From the NCBI GenBank assembly GCA_000434055.1, contig HF999640.1, forward strand, positions 126,168 through 173,553: DNA of 47,386 nucleotides, given 5' to 3'. The DNA comes from Ruminococcus sp. CAG:488. Lineage in GTDB: Bacteria; Bacillota; Clostridia; Oscillospirales; Acutalibacteraceae. Under the pieces are notes generated by a model, which was given only the letters and a program-made list of their open reading frames with translations, did no database searches and was not told the origin of the DNA. How positions within the stretch are numbered: position 1 is the stretch's first letter; the number at the start of each line of letters is the position of its first letter. The position numbers were made by a program, and so were the translations under genes. Shown here piece by piece: positions 16,887 to 24,930 of the stretch.

Positions 16887-16922
16887 TTAACGTGTTACTA
16901 TGCTAACATAATAGCACGTTAA
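16887..16922. promoter_or_regulatory. 36-bp palindromic operator overlapping the his promoter
   Basis: The arms TTAACGTG and CACGTTAA are perfect. The inner part CTATGCTAACATAATAG is near-palindromic, with only three mismatched pairs in the whole 36 bp. The site spans the -10 box and part of the spacer. It is the likely binding site of the HisR product. Confidence 0.8.
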
Positions 16923-16936
16923 TATGTGAAAGTCAA
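16908..16936 (-). promoter_or_regulatory. Promoter of the hisR-his operon
   Basis: TTGACT (16931-16936) and TATTAT (16908-16913) on the minus strand are 17 bp apart. Confidence 0.85.
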
Positions 16937-16969
16937 GGGAATTTTACATTTATCCTTTTCCGTTTATTT

Positions 16970-17003
16970 AAAAAAGCAGACGATTTCAACAACCGCCTGC
17001 TTT
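16970..17003 (-). terminator. Terminator of asnB
   Basis: On the minus strand AAAGCAGGCG pairs with CGTCTGCTTT (one G-U), followed by a T run, 13 bases after the asnB stop. Confidence 0.88.
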
Positions 17004-17015
17004 ACTTGTTATAAT

Positions 17016-18593
17016 TTATTTGCCACTGTCGCCGTAGTTTGAAAGAACTCTCGCGGACGGATCATTTACGTCGCAGCCCTCCCAGCTCTTGTTCGGCATC
17101 CAGAAGTCAACTATCATCTGCGACTGACCGGGATAATACTTTTCAAAAATCTCTCTGTAAAGAAGTGATTCCTTGGTAAACGGTTTCGCATGGTCATACT
17201 TTTCGCACTTCTCGGTAAATTCTTCATCGGTATAATATGTGCTTGCAAACTCCTTGAGGTAGTCAACCATTGAATGGCCTACGGCATCGGAGAATGCTGC
17301 CTTCTCACGGTAAAGAATATCATGGGGAAGATAATCGCCCTCAAATGCGTGTCGAAGCAAATACTTGCCCTTTCCATACTTGTTGAGCTTCTTCTCGGGA
17401 TCAACTGACATTACATATTTTACAAAGTCAAGATCGCCGAACGGAACACGGGCCTCAAGACTGTTGACGGAAATACAACGGTCGGCACGAAGAACATCAT
17501 ACATATGAAGCTCACGGATTCTCTTCTGCGACTCCTTCTGAAACTCCTCGGCTGACGGAGCAAAATCCGTATACTTGTAGCCGAAAAGCTCATCGGAAAT
17601 CTCACCCGTAAGAAGAACTCGGATATCGGTGTTCTCATGAATCCATTTGCAAAGAAGATACATACCCATCGAAGCACGGATAGTCGTTATATCAAATGTG
17701 CCGAGGAGATGAATAACATCATCGAGCGAATCGAGAACCTGCTGCTTCGTCATGATGACCTCGGTATGATCACTGCCGATATAGTCCGCAACCTGCTTTG
17801 CATACTTGAGGTCGATTGCGTCCTCGCTCATGCCGATTGCAAATGTACGAATCGGCTTGTCGCTCTTTTTCTGAGCGATTGCACACACAAGTGAGGAATC
17901 AAGTCCGCCGGAAAGAAGAAAACCAACCTTTGCGTCTGCAACAAGTCTTTTTTCAACGCCTGTAACAAGCTTATCATGGATCTTTGAGCAAATCTCATCA
18001 AGCGAATCGTAGCTTACCTTATCAACTGCGGCAATATCGCAATAGCAATGGAATTCGCCGCCCTTATAATAGTGTCCCGGAGGGAAAGGCATGATATCCT
18101 TGCACATTTCCACAAGGTTCTTAGCCTCGCTTGCGAAAACGATTGTACCCTTTTCGTCATGGCCGTAATAAAGCGGTCTGATACCGATCGGGTCTCTTGC
18201 GGCTATGTACTCGCCTGCCTCTGCATCATAGATAATCATTGCAAACTCGGCATCAAGCATCTTGAACATATCAACGCCGTATTCACGGTACATCGGGAGA
18301 ATGATCTCACAGTCCGAGCCGCTCTTAAATGTATATTTTTTGCTAAGCTCTTCCTTTGTTTTTTCAAATCCGTAAAGCTCACCGTTGCAGATTGCATAGC
18401 TGCCGTCAAGCTCAAACGGCTGCATTCCTTCGGGGGTCAGTCCCATAATAGAAAGACGGTGAAAGCCTAAAAGACCCTTGCCCGTATCAACGATACGGCT
18501 GTCATCGGGGCCTCTGGATACCGTCTTGTCAAATCCCTTTTTAAATCTCTCAAAATCGTCACAGCTGTCGCAGTAACCCATAATTGAACACAT
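17016..18593 (-). CDS. asnB: Asparagine synthetase B (glutamine-hydrolysing)
   Basis: A 525-residue enzyme that makes asparagine from aspartate, ATP and glutamine. The start at 18593 exposes the nucleophile Cys2 (MCSIMGYCDS), as class II amidotransferases require, and has GGAGG eight bases upstream; a longer upstream reading is a shadow. The glutaminase domain (about 2-200) includes RGPDDSRI and CNGELYG. The synthetase domain has the P-loop LLSGGLDSSLV and later SDELFGYKY and EARVPFGD. An Asn-type T-box leader precedes it, so expression should rise when tRNA-Asn is uncharged. Confidence 0.95.
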   Translation of the reverse strand: MCSIMGYCDSCDDFERFKKGFDKTVSRGPDDSRIVDTGKGLLGFHRLSIMGLTPEGMQPFELDGSYAICNGELYGFEKTKEELSKKYTFKSGSDCEIILPMYREYGVDMFKMLDAEFAMIIYDAEAGEYIAARDPIGIRPLYYGHDEKGTIVFASEAKNLVEMCKDIMPFPPGHYYKGGEFHCYCDIAAVDKVSYDSLDEICSKIHDKLVTGVEKRLVADAKVGFLLSGGLDSSLVCAIAQKKSDKPIRTFAIGMSEDAIDLKYAKQVADYIGSDHTEVIMTKQQVLDSLDDVIHLLGTFDITTIRASMGMYLLCKWIHENTDIRVLLTGEISDELFGYKYTDFAPSAEEFQKESQKRIRELHMYDVLRADRCISVNSLEARVPFGDLDFVKYVMSVDPEKKLNKYGKGKYLLRHAFEGDYLPHDILYREKAAFSDAVGHSMVDYLKEFASTYYTDEEFTEKCEKYDHAKPFTKESLLYREIFEKYYPGQSQMIVDFWMPNKSWEGCDVNDPSARVLSNYGDSGK

Positions 18594-18609
18594 AATAAAA
18601 TCCTCCGTG

Positions 18610-18870
18610 ATTTTTTTCAGCATAGAATAGGGCAGGTGCCGTAACCCGCTGTGCCACCTATTTTTGTTCTTTAAGGTCTCTGTCAAGACCCTGTCAGTTT
18701 AACGGTTGACCTCCGTCTCACCTACTTGAAAATCTTTCGGATCGAAGCTCGTCGGATGTTATTCATGCAGCTTCCGCTGTGCGGCTTCCACCGTTCCGCA
18801 CTCTCTGAGAGTGAACCTCTGCATTACTTCTTCCGACTCAAACGCCTTTAACATTATCGTCTTTTTTTTC
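18610..18870 (-). ncRNA. T-box leader, asparagine (AAC) specifier
   Basis: The leader of asnB shows T-box features: GAAGAAGTAATGCAGAGG and AGAGAGTGCGG in Stem I, a specifier loop GAAUAACAUCC with AAC at 18758-18760 followed by A, AGGTGAGACGGAGG in the stem II region, and a T-box core GGUGGCACAGCGGG near 18644-18658. AAC is an Asn codon, fitting asnB. The core is divergent (ACAGCG in place of ACCGCG), and the possible stem AATAGG/CCTATT after it has no T run, so control may act at translation rather than by termination. The promoter is not clear to me; the region 18840-18880 has only weak candidates. Confidence 0.85.
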
Positions 18871-18887
18871 TTATCAATCACCGTCTT

Positions 18888-18932
18888 GGTATCTGACTGT
18901 CCCTTTCGCCGATGCAAAAGGGACACGATACC
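18888..18932. repeat. Strong hairpin between glnN and the asnB leader
   Basis: GGTATC/GATACC flank an inner 11-bp stem built on GTCCCTTT/AAAGGGAC with a four-base loop on the minus strand. It lies after the glnN stop but lacks a T run on either side, so it is not a typical terminator. It could be a processing or pausing structure between glnN and asnB. Confidence 0.6.
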
Positions 18933-18960
18933 GAGAAAGGATAAATCAATAAGGAGTTGT

Positions 18961-21057
18961 TTATTTTACGCCGAAGAGAAGATCGCCGTAGGTCGGGAAC
19001 GGCCAGTAGCTCTCTGCCGTGATCGTCTCGGCCTCATCGCAGGCGATACGAAGAACGGACATCTTCGGAATTACATCATCACGGATAGCCTCGGAAGCCT
19101 CGGTGATATCCTTTATCGTGTTGTATTTAACAAGCGCAATTTCAAGCTCTTTTGTTGCCGCATCCATTTCGTCAACAAGAACGGAAAGCTTCTTGAGCAT
19201 ATCCTCCTCGTACTTTACGGAAATACCGGCAACGGAATTCTTCTTTGCGCTGTAAGCTGTTGCAATATCGGAAACATACTTCTCAACGGCAGGAATAATT
19301 TCTTTCCTTGCCATGTCAACCATTGTGTTGCCTTCGATGTTAACAGTCTTGCAGTAGTTTTCAAGAGTGATCTCGTAACGTGATACGATTTCGGCAGGTG
19401 AGAAGATCTTGTGAGCCGTAAGCATATCAACATTTTTCTTCTCAAGCAAGGTCGGGAGTGCATCGGGAGTTGTGCGGAGGTTGAGAAGGCCTCTCTTTTC
19501 CGTAGCCTCTTTGATCCATGCATCGTCATAGCCGTTGCCGTTGAAGATAATTCTCTTGTGATCCTTGATGGTCTTTTTAATCATGTCATGGAGAGCGGTC
19601 TCAAAATCGTCAGCGCCCTCAAGACGGTCTGCATAAATTTTAAGGCTCTCTGCAACTGCGGCGTTAAGCATGATGTTTGTGCAAGCAATGCTGTTTGCCG
19701 AGCCGAGCATACGGAATTCAAACTTGTTGCCCGTGAAAGCAAACGGTGAAGTACGGTTTCTGTCCGTTGTGTCTCTGAAGAACTTCGGAAGGACATGAAC
19801 GCCGAGCTTCATAACCGTCTTTTCTGCTCCGCTGTACGGCTTGTCGCTCTCGATAGCCTCAAGAACCTCTGTAAGCTCATCGCCGAGGAAGATTGAAACA
19901 ACTGCCGGCGGTGCTTCATTTGCACCGAGTCTGTGGTCGTTACCTGCTGTTGCAACGGAAAGACGAAGAAGATCCTGATAATCATCAACAGCCTTAATAA
20001 CTGCACAAAGGAAAAGCAGGAACTGAGCGTTCTCATAAGGAGTTTCACCCGGGGTAAGAAGGTTTACGCCCGTGTCGGTAGCCATTGACCAGTTGTTGTG
20101 CTTGCCGCTGCCGTTTACACCTGCGAACGGCTTCTCGTGAAGGAGACATACAAGGCCGTGTCTTGCTGCAACCTTCTGCATGATCTCCATTGTGATCTGG
20201 TTGTGATCCGTAGCAATGTTGGTTGTCGAATAAATCGGAGCAAGCTCATGCTGAGCGGGAGCAACCTCGTTATGCTCTGTCTTGGCAAGGATGCCAAGCT
20301 TCCAAAGCTCCTCGTTAAGGTCTGCCATATATTCGGCGACTCTCGGCTTTATAACACCGAAATAGTGATCGTCCATTTCCTGACCCTTCGGCGGTTTTGC
20401 ACCGAAAAGGGTTCTGCCGGTAAATTTCAAATCCTTGCGCTTCTCGTACATTTCCTTATCAACAAGGAAATATTCCTGCTCAGGACCGACGGAGGTGCGA
20501 ACGCACTTTACGTCTTCATTGCCAAAGAGCTTGAGGATTCTCATTGCCTGCTTGTTAAGAGCCTGCATTGAACGAAGAAGCGGTGTTTTCTTGTCAAGTG
20601 CCTCACCGCCGTATGAACAGAAAGCGGTGGGAATGCAAAGGGTATTACCCTTGATAAATGCGTATGATGTGGGGTCCCATGCGGTATATCCTCTTGCTTC
20701 AAATGTTGCACGAAGTCCGCCTGAGGGGAAAGATGATGCGTCAGGCTCGCCCTTGATGAGCTCTTTGCCTGAGAATTCCATGATTACTCTGCCGTCGGGA
20801 GCGGGAGAGATGAAGCTGTCGTGCTTCTCAGCCGTGATACCCGTAAGCGGCTGGAACCAGTGTGTGAAATGAGTTGCACCGTGTGCGACCGCCCAGTCCT
20901 TCATTGCTTCTGCGACTGCGTTTGCCACATCGGGATTAAGGCTTCTGCCCTCGTCAATGGTTCTCTTAAGCGAACGGTAAACGCTTGTTGACAAATTAGC
21001 TTTCATCACCCTGTCGTCAAAAACAAGACTTCCGAAATACTCCGGTACGGTTTTCAT
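18961..21057 (-). CDS. glnN: Glutamine synthetase type III
   Basis: A 698-residue GSIII, about 250 residues longer than type I, that joins ammonia to glutamate. The N-terminal GSIII-specific part starts TVPEYFGSLVFDD. Catalytic-region motifs include TSVGPEQEYFLVD, TEHNEVAPAQHELAPI, LLHEKPFAGVNGSGKHNNWS and GNDHRLGANEAPP. The ATG at 21057 is used because AAAGGAG lies eight bases upstream; GTG three codons earlier is closer to it. A type I glnA also lies 4.6 kb away on the other strand. The long structured leader upstream implies attenuation control. Confidence 0.95.
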   Translation of the reverse strand: MKTVPEYFGSLVFDDRVMKANLSTSVYRSLKRTIDEGRSLNPDVANAVAEAMKDWAVAHGATHFTHWFQPLTGITAEKHDSFISPAPDGRVIMEFSGKELIKGEPDASSFPSGGLRATFEARGYTAWDPTSYAFIKGNTLCIPTAFCSYGGEALDKKTPLLRSMQALNKQAMRILKLFGNEDVKCVRTSVGPEQEYFLVDKEMYEKRKDLKFTGRTLFGAKPPKGQEMDDHYFGVIKPRVAEYMADLNEELWKLGILAKTEHNEVAPAQHELAPIYSTTNIATDHNQITMEIMQKVAARHGLVCLLHEKPFAGVNGSGKHNNWSMATDTGVNLLTPGETPYENAQFLLFLCAVIKAVDDYQDLLRLSVATAGNDHRLGANEAPPAVVSIFLGDELTEVLEAIESDKPYSGAEKTVMKLGVHVLPKFFRDTTDRNRTSPFAFTGNKFEFRMLGSANSIACTNIMLNAAVAESLKIYADRLEGADDFETALHDMIKKTIKDHKRIIFNGNGYDDAWIKEATEKRGLLNLRTTPDALPTLLEKKNVDMLTAHKIFSPAEIVSRYEITLENYCKTVNIEGNTMVDMARKEIIPAVEKYVSDIATAYSAKKNSVAGISVKYEEDMLKKLSVLVDEMDAATKELEIALVKYNTIKDITEASEAIRDDVIPKMSVLRIACDEAETITAESYWPFPTYGDLLFGVK

Positions 21058-21079
21058 AACCAACACTCCTTTAACATTA

Positions 21080-21364
21080 AATTAAAAAACTAAAAACGGG
21101 GCAGAGAGTCCATGATACTGTCATGAGACGCCGTTGCCCCGTTAAATATACTGTTGTATTGTAAATATGTCTTTAGCACAGATCAATTTCAAGCCGACCT
21201 AACGCCGAAAGCAGCGTGCTATAAACATTGTTTCTTGTCTATTCTATTTCTTATTGCTTAGAGTGCGTCGGTTTCAACGTTGAAAGCGGCGTGCTATAAG
21301 CGATAAGAAGCAATAAGAAAAGGCGTCAGAGAGCTCCATTACTCTCAGACGCCATTGCCTTTAT
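21080..21364 (-). ncRNA. Long structured leader of glnN with two terminator-like hairpins and a tandem repeat
   Basis: The minus-strand transcript from about 21364 begins with hairpin 1 (21322-21353): stem GGCGTCTGAGAGT with loop AATGGA, followed by TTTTCTT. It then has a 12-bp inverted repeat TTCTTATTGCTT/AAGCAATAAGAA (21248-21259 with 21308-21319) enclosing a repeat unit TATAGCACGCCGCTTTC. A second degenerate copy lies at 21190-21224. It ends with hairpin 2 (21095-21143), AACGGGGCA/TGCCCCGTT plus TTTTT. Hairpin 2 repeats the GGCGTCT of hairpin 1, which allows a long-range alternative pairing. I do not recognise a named Rfam family. This fills the gap between glnN and the lipoprotein gene. 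Confidence 0.7.
21090..21143 (-). terminator. Attenuator-like terminator upstream of glnN
   Basis: AACGGGGCA/TGCCCCGTT closes an inner CATGA/TCATG stem and is followed by TTTTTAG on the minus strand, about 35 bases before the glnN start. It would stop transcription unless opened. Confidence 0.85.
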
Positions 21365-21370
21365 GCCGAC

Positions 21371-21398
21371 ATTATAACGCAAAAAAATATTTTGTCAA
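21371..21398 (-). promoter_or_regulatory. Promoter of glnN
   Basis: TTGACA (21393-21398) and TATAAT (21371-21376) on the minus strand, both consensus, are spaced 16 bp apart. Confidence 0.88.
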
Positions 21399-21452
21399 CC
21401 CTTTTTTAAAAAATTTTTTAATTTTTTATTTTCTTGCCGAAGCAAATCAAAA

Positions 21453-22034
21453 TCAGTCAAATTTGCTTTCAAGAATATCATATGTGTTTGCCGTTTCAAG
21501 TGTTACTCCTCCGCTGTATTCGGACGAAACGGTTTTATCGTACCACTGCTGCGAAGTTTCATCGGTTCGCTCGAGCAGAACGGACGGAGCGAGCCTTCCG
21601 CCGATAAGTCTGTAATCGGTGATTTTATCCTGCTTTCCTGCGTCACGGATCGCAATTACTATCCCGTTGCCATCACGGGATACCGCCATCACGGAATGAC
21701 CCGTAAAATCAATCATTGTGCCAATGTGCTCCGCTTTGCCCGTCATTGAATTATAGCGATAAACATATATATCACGAAAAGCGGATGATGCGACACGAAT
21801 ATCCCAGACGAGCAGCTCGGCTGTGCCGTCGCCGTCAAAATCAAAAAGCGAATACATCGGCAGTTCATCCGGCTTGCCGTTGCCGTAACGGTAAATCTTC
21901 TCGATAAGAACCGATCTGTATTCTGTCAAAATGCTGCTTTTCACATCAACGTTTGTCGCTTTTTTAGCGGGTGAACATGAACAGCAAGCCGATATCAAAG
22001 CCGCAATAATTACGAGTGAAAATATTTTCTTCAT
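21453..22034 (-). CDS. Putative lipoprotein, function unknown
   Basis: A 193-residue protein with a signal peptide and lipobox (ALISAC, Cys near residue 17), hence probably anchored outside the membrane. The central segment SLFDFDGDGTAELLVWD resembles the calcium-loop FG-GAP/VCBS type seen in many clostridial lipoproteins, followed by VSRDGNGI. No catalytic motif is visible. It lies between glnN and the divergent gltB genes on the minus strand; nothing in it links it to nitrogen metabolism. Its ATG is preceded by GGGAGCG. Confidence 0.7.
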   Translation of the reverse strand: MKKIFSLVIIAALISACCSCSPAKKATNVDVKSSILTEYRSVLIEKIYRYGNGKPDELPMYSLFDFDGDGTAELLVWDIRVASSAFRDIYVYRYNSMTGKAEHIGTMIDFTGHSVMAVSRDGNGIVIAIRDAGKQDKITDYRLIGGRLAPSVLLERTDETSQQWYDKTVSSEYSGGVTLETANTYDILESKFD

Positions 22035-22142
22035 TTTACATTCGCTCCCGATAAAAGTATATTAAAGTCAATATAAATAAATGTCTGCGAAAAATCCGTG
22101 ATTTTTTCGTCGGTTTGCAGGCTTGTTGCAACCTCAATGTCG

Positions 22143-22171
22143 TTGACAAAATTCGCGTAATATGTTAAAAT
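22143..22171 (+). promoter_or_regulatory. Promoter of the gltB1-gltB2 operon
   Basis: TTGACA (22143-22148) and TAAAAT (22166-22171) have 17-bp spacing. The predicted transcript start, about 22178, lies directly before the ANTAR-like hairpin. Confidence 0.85.
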
Positions 22172-22179
22172 GCCGTATC

Positions 22180-22245
22180 AATGAGCAAAGGCGTTCATTC
22201 GGGCAAGGGTCTCGCCGACCCCTGTCGGAATGGGCGCCTTTTTCT
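22180..22245 (+). ncRNA. ANTAR-type antitermination leader of gltB1
   Basis: A 7-bp hairpin AATGAGC/GTTCATT (one G-U) encloses the hexaloop AAAGGC (22187-22192), with A at position 1 and G at position 4, as in RNAs bound by ANTAR proteins. The loop and 3' arm also form the 5' arm of a terminator: AAAGGCG..CATTC (22187-22200) with GAATG..CGCCTTT (22228-22241) and TTTTTC. The two structures exclude each other, the expected antitermination switch. Only one hexaloop hairpin is visible, whereas described ANTAR targets usually have two. The ANTAR regulator is encoded at 26941. Confidence 0.75.
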
Positions 22246-22266
22246 TTACAGAAAGGAAGGTCTGCC

Positions 22267-23358
22267 ATGAAACGAGAGGGAGAAATACGTATTCCGTCCG
22301 GCTGTGCCGTTTCGGCGGTCATATCGAGGAACGGTAACAAAATGACCGGCGAGGATATTATCAAAAGTATGCTTCCGATGCACGACCGTTCCAACGGATT
22401 GGGCGGCGGCTTCGCAGGCTACGGAATTTATCCCGAATACCGCGATTTTTATGCTTTTCATATTTTTTTCGACAACAATGATTCAAGGGTTGAATGTGAA
22501 CGCTTTCTCAAGGAGAATTTTGAAATTGTCAAGGCCGAGTCCGTGCCCATCAGAAAAATTCCCGAGATAACCGATGTTCCTTATATTTGGCGCTATTTCG
22601 TTGCGCCGTTTGCATCTGTTCTTTCAAGGCTTCAGCTTGACGAAAACACCTATGTTGCAAGGACTGTTATGGATATCAATACCCGAATCAAGGGCGCATA
22701 TGTTTTTTCAAGCGGCAAAAATATGGGTTGCTTTAAGGCCGTAGGCTTCCCCGAGGACGTCGGCAGATTTTACCGACTTGAAGAATACGAGGGATATTCT
22801 TGGACGGCTCACGGCAGATATCCTACAAACACACCCGGCTGGTGGGGCGGTGCTCACCCGTTTTCGCTTCTCGATTTTTCCGTTGTTCATAACGGTGAAA
22901 TATCATCCTACGATGCAAACCGCCGATATATCGAAATGTTCGGATACAAGTGCACGCTTCAGACCGATACCGAGGTCATAACTTATATTGCCGACTATCT
23001 TCTCCGCCGTCAGGGTCTCTCTCTTGAAGAGACTGCTTCGGTTATTGCCGCTCCGTTTTGGAGTACAATCGAAGGAATGAGTGAAGAAGAAGCCGAAGAA
23101 CACGCATATCTCAGAAAAATGTATTCAAGCCTTTTGATTACGGGACCGTTCTCCATTATACTGGGCTTTGAGGGCGGAATTATGGCTCTCAACGACCGTC
23201 TTAAATTGCGTTCAATGGTTACCGCAGAAAAAGACGATAAAGTATATATCGCAAGTGAGGAAGCTGCAATCCGTGCAATAGCTCCGGATGCAGGCGAAAT
23301 ATATTCTCCTGCCGGCGGCGAGCCCATAATAGTCAGGGTAAAGGAGGGTGCTTACTGA
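22267..23358 (+). CDS. gltB1: Glutamate synthase, glutaminase (amidotransferase) domain protein
   Basis: A 363-residue class II glutamine amidotransferase corresponding to the N-terminal domain of large GltB, here a separate subunit. The nucleophile is probably Cys13 in IPSGCAVSAV. Other family features are NGLGGGFAGYGIY, WTAHGRYPTNTPGWWGGAHPF, VVHNGEISSYDANRRY and LQTDTEV. It releases ammonia from glutamine for the FMN subunit encoded next. The start at 22267 follows AAAGGAAGG. It overlaps gltB2 by one base (TGATG). An ANTAR-type leader controls it. Confidence 0.9.
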   Translation: MKREGEIRIPSGCAVSAVISRNGNKMTGEDIIKSMLPMHDRSNGLGGGFAGYGIYPEYRDFYAFHIFFDNNDSRVECERFLKENFEIVKAESVPIRKIPEITDVPYIWRYFVAPFASVLSRLQLDENTYVARTVMDINTRIKGAYVFSSGKNMGCFKAVGFPEDVGRFYRLEEYEGYSWTAHGRYPTNTPGWWGGAHPFSLLDFSVVHNGEISSYDANRRYIEMFGYKCTLQTDTEVITYIADYLLRRQGLSLEETASVIAAPFWSTIEGMSEEEAEEHAYLRKMYSSLLITGPFSIILGFEGGIMALNDRLKLRSMVTAEKDDKVYIASEEAAIRAIAPDAGEIYSPAGGEPIIVRVKEGAY

Positions 23359-24863
23359 TGTTCCCGTCATATCTTACCTCGGATTTTGAAATAATAAGAA
23401 ATCCGTCTCGCTGTACAAACTGCCGCATCTGCGAAAAGCAGTGTGCAAACGGCGTCCACTCCTATAATGCCGACCTTAAAGCAATGATCAGCGACGAAAC
23501 AAAATGTGTCGACTGTCTCAGATGCGTCACCTACTGCCCGACAAGAGCTTTGAAAATCGTTAAAAACGACTGCTGTTTCAGAGAGAATGAAAACTGGACA
23601 AGCGATACAATAAAAGAAATCTATAAGCAAGCCGACAGCGGCGGAGTTCTTCTCTCGTCAATGGGCAATCCGAAGCCTCTGCCCGTCTACTGGGACAGAA
23701 TACTTATCAATGCTTCGCAGGTTACCAATCCACCGATTGACCCGTTGCGTGAACCGATGGAAACAAAGGTTTTCCTCGGCAAAAAGCCGTCGGAAATTAA
23801 AAGAAATCCCGACGGTGCTCTTGATACGAAGCTTCCGCCTCAGCTTGAGCTGGCAATGCCCGTCATGTTCTCGGCAATGAGCTACGGCTCAATCAGCTAC
23901 AACGCTCACAAAAGCCTCGCCAAGGCTGCCGAGCTTCTCGGAATCTGCTACAATACAGGCGAGGGCGGACTGCATGAGGATTTTTACTGCTACGGCGAAA
24001 ACACCGTTGTTCAGGTTGCATCGGGTCGTTTCGGTGTTCACGAGGGATATCTGAACGCAGGTGCGGCTATAGAAATAAAAATGGGACAGGGTGCAAAGCC
24101 GGGCATCGGCGGACATCTTCCCGGAACAAAAACCGTAGGAGATATTGCCTGTACTCGAATGATTCCCGAAGGTTCTGACGCTATCTCCCCGGCTCCGCAC
24201 CACGATATATATTCGATTGAGGATTTACGCCAGCTTGTTTATTCCTTAAAGGAAGCGACAAACTACCAAAAGCCTATCATAGTCAAGGTCGCCGCAGTTC
24301 ACAATATTGCCGCCATAGCAAGAGGAATTGCCCGAAGCGGAGCCGACATGATTGCAATTGACGGTTTCCGAGGAGGTACCGGAGCCGCACCGACAAGAAT
24401 CCGAGACAACGTAGGAATTCCGATTGAGCTTGCCCTCGCCGCAGTCGACCAGCGGCTCAGAGATGAGGGCATAAGAAACAGTGTTTCTCTCATTGCAGGC
24501 GGAAGTATCAGAAGCGCCGCAGACGTCGTCAAGGCAATAGCTCTCGGCGCGGATGCATGCTATATTGCAACCGCCGCACTTATTGCAATGGGCTGTCACC
24601 TTTGCCGTAACTGTCAGTCGGGTAAATGCAACTGGGGCATCGCAACTCAGGTTCCGGAGCTTGTTGACAGACTTGACCCCGAGACGGCGTGCGGCAACCT
24701 TGTCAACCTTATGACAGCATGGCAGCGTGAAATGAAAGAGATCATGGGAGGTATGGGCATTAACTCCATTGAAGCCCTCAAGGGTAACCGTCTTATGCTC
24801 AGAGGTATAGGCTTAACCGAGAAGGAGATTGAAATTCTCGGAATATCACACGCCGGAGAGTAA
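23358..24863 (+). CDS. gltB2: Glutamate synthase, ferredoxin-FMN subunit
   Basis: A 501-residue protein. Two 4Fe-4S motifs lie at the N-terminus (C19, C22, C25, C29 and C50, C53, C56, C60). The Glu_synthase FMN barrel (about 100-480) follows, with MSYGSISYNAHKSL, GQGAKPGIGGHLPGTK, IDGFRGGTGAAPT and the cysteine cluster CHLCRNCQSGKC, which probably binds a 3Fe-4S cluster. It uses ammonia from GltB1 and 2-oxoglutarate to form glutamate. AGGAGG precedes the start. No NADPH subunit (gltD) is in the window, so the electron donor may be ferredoxin or encoded elsewhere. Confidence 0.92.
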   Translation: MFPSYLTSDFEIIRNPSRCTNCRICEKQCANGVHSYNADLKAMISDETKCVDCLRCVTYCPTRALKIVKNDCCFRENENWTSDTIKEIYKQADSGGVLLSSMGNPKPLPVYWDRILINASQVTNPPIDPLREPMETKVFLGKKPSEIKRNPDGALDTKLPPQLELAMPVMFSAMSYGSISYNAHKSLAKAAELLGICYNTGEGGLHEDFYCYGENTVVQVASGRFGVHEGYLNAGAAIEIKMGQGAKPGIGGHLPGTKTVGDIACTRMIPEGSDAISPAPHHDIYSIEDLRQLVYSLKEATNYQKPIIVKVAAVHNIAAIARGIARSGADMIAIDGFRGGTGAAPTRIRDNVGIPIELALAAVDQRLRDEGIRNSVSLIAGGSIRSAADVVKAIALGADACYIATAALIAMGCHLCRNCQSGKCNWGIATQVPELVDRLDPETACGNLVNLMTAWQREMKEIMGGMGINSIEALKGNRLMLRGIGLTEKEIEILGISHAGE

Positions 24864-24930
24864 AAAGCTTTCCGAAAAGCAAAAAAATTTTTACAAATAC
24901 TTTAAATTGAAATAAAAGGTGTGATATAAT

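Noticed and set aside
21080..21364. Known glutamine riboswitch (glnA or downstream-peptide RNA) upstream of glnN
   Set aside because: I cannot match the conserved core of these motifs, and they are typical of cyanobacteria and phages.
22100..22178. Second ANTAR hairpin upstream of the gltB1 hexaloop hairpin
   Set aside because: GGTTTGCA/TGCAACC forms a hairpin, but its seven-base loop lacks the A1/G4 pattern and it lies upstream of the promoter.
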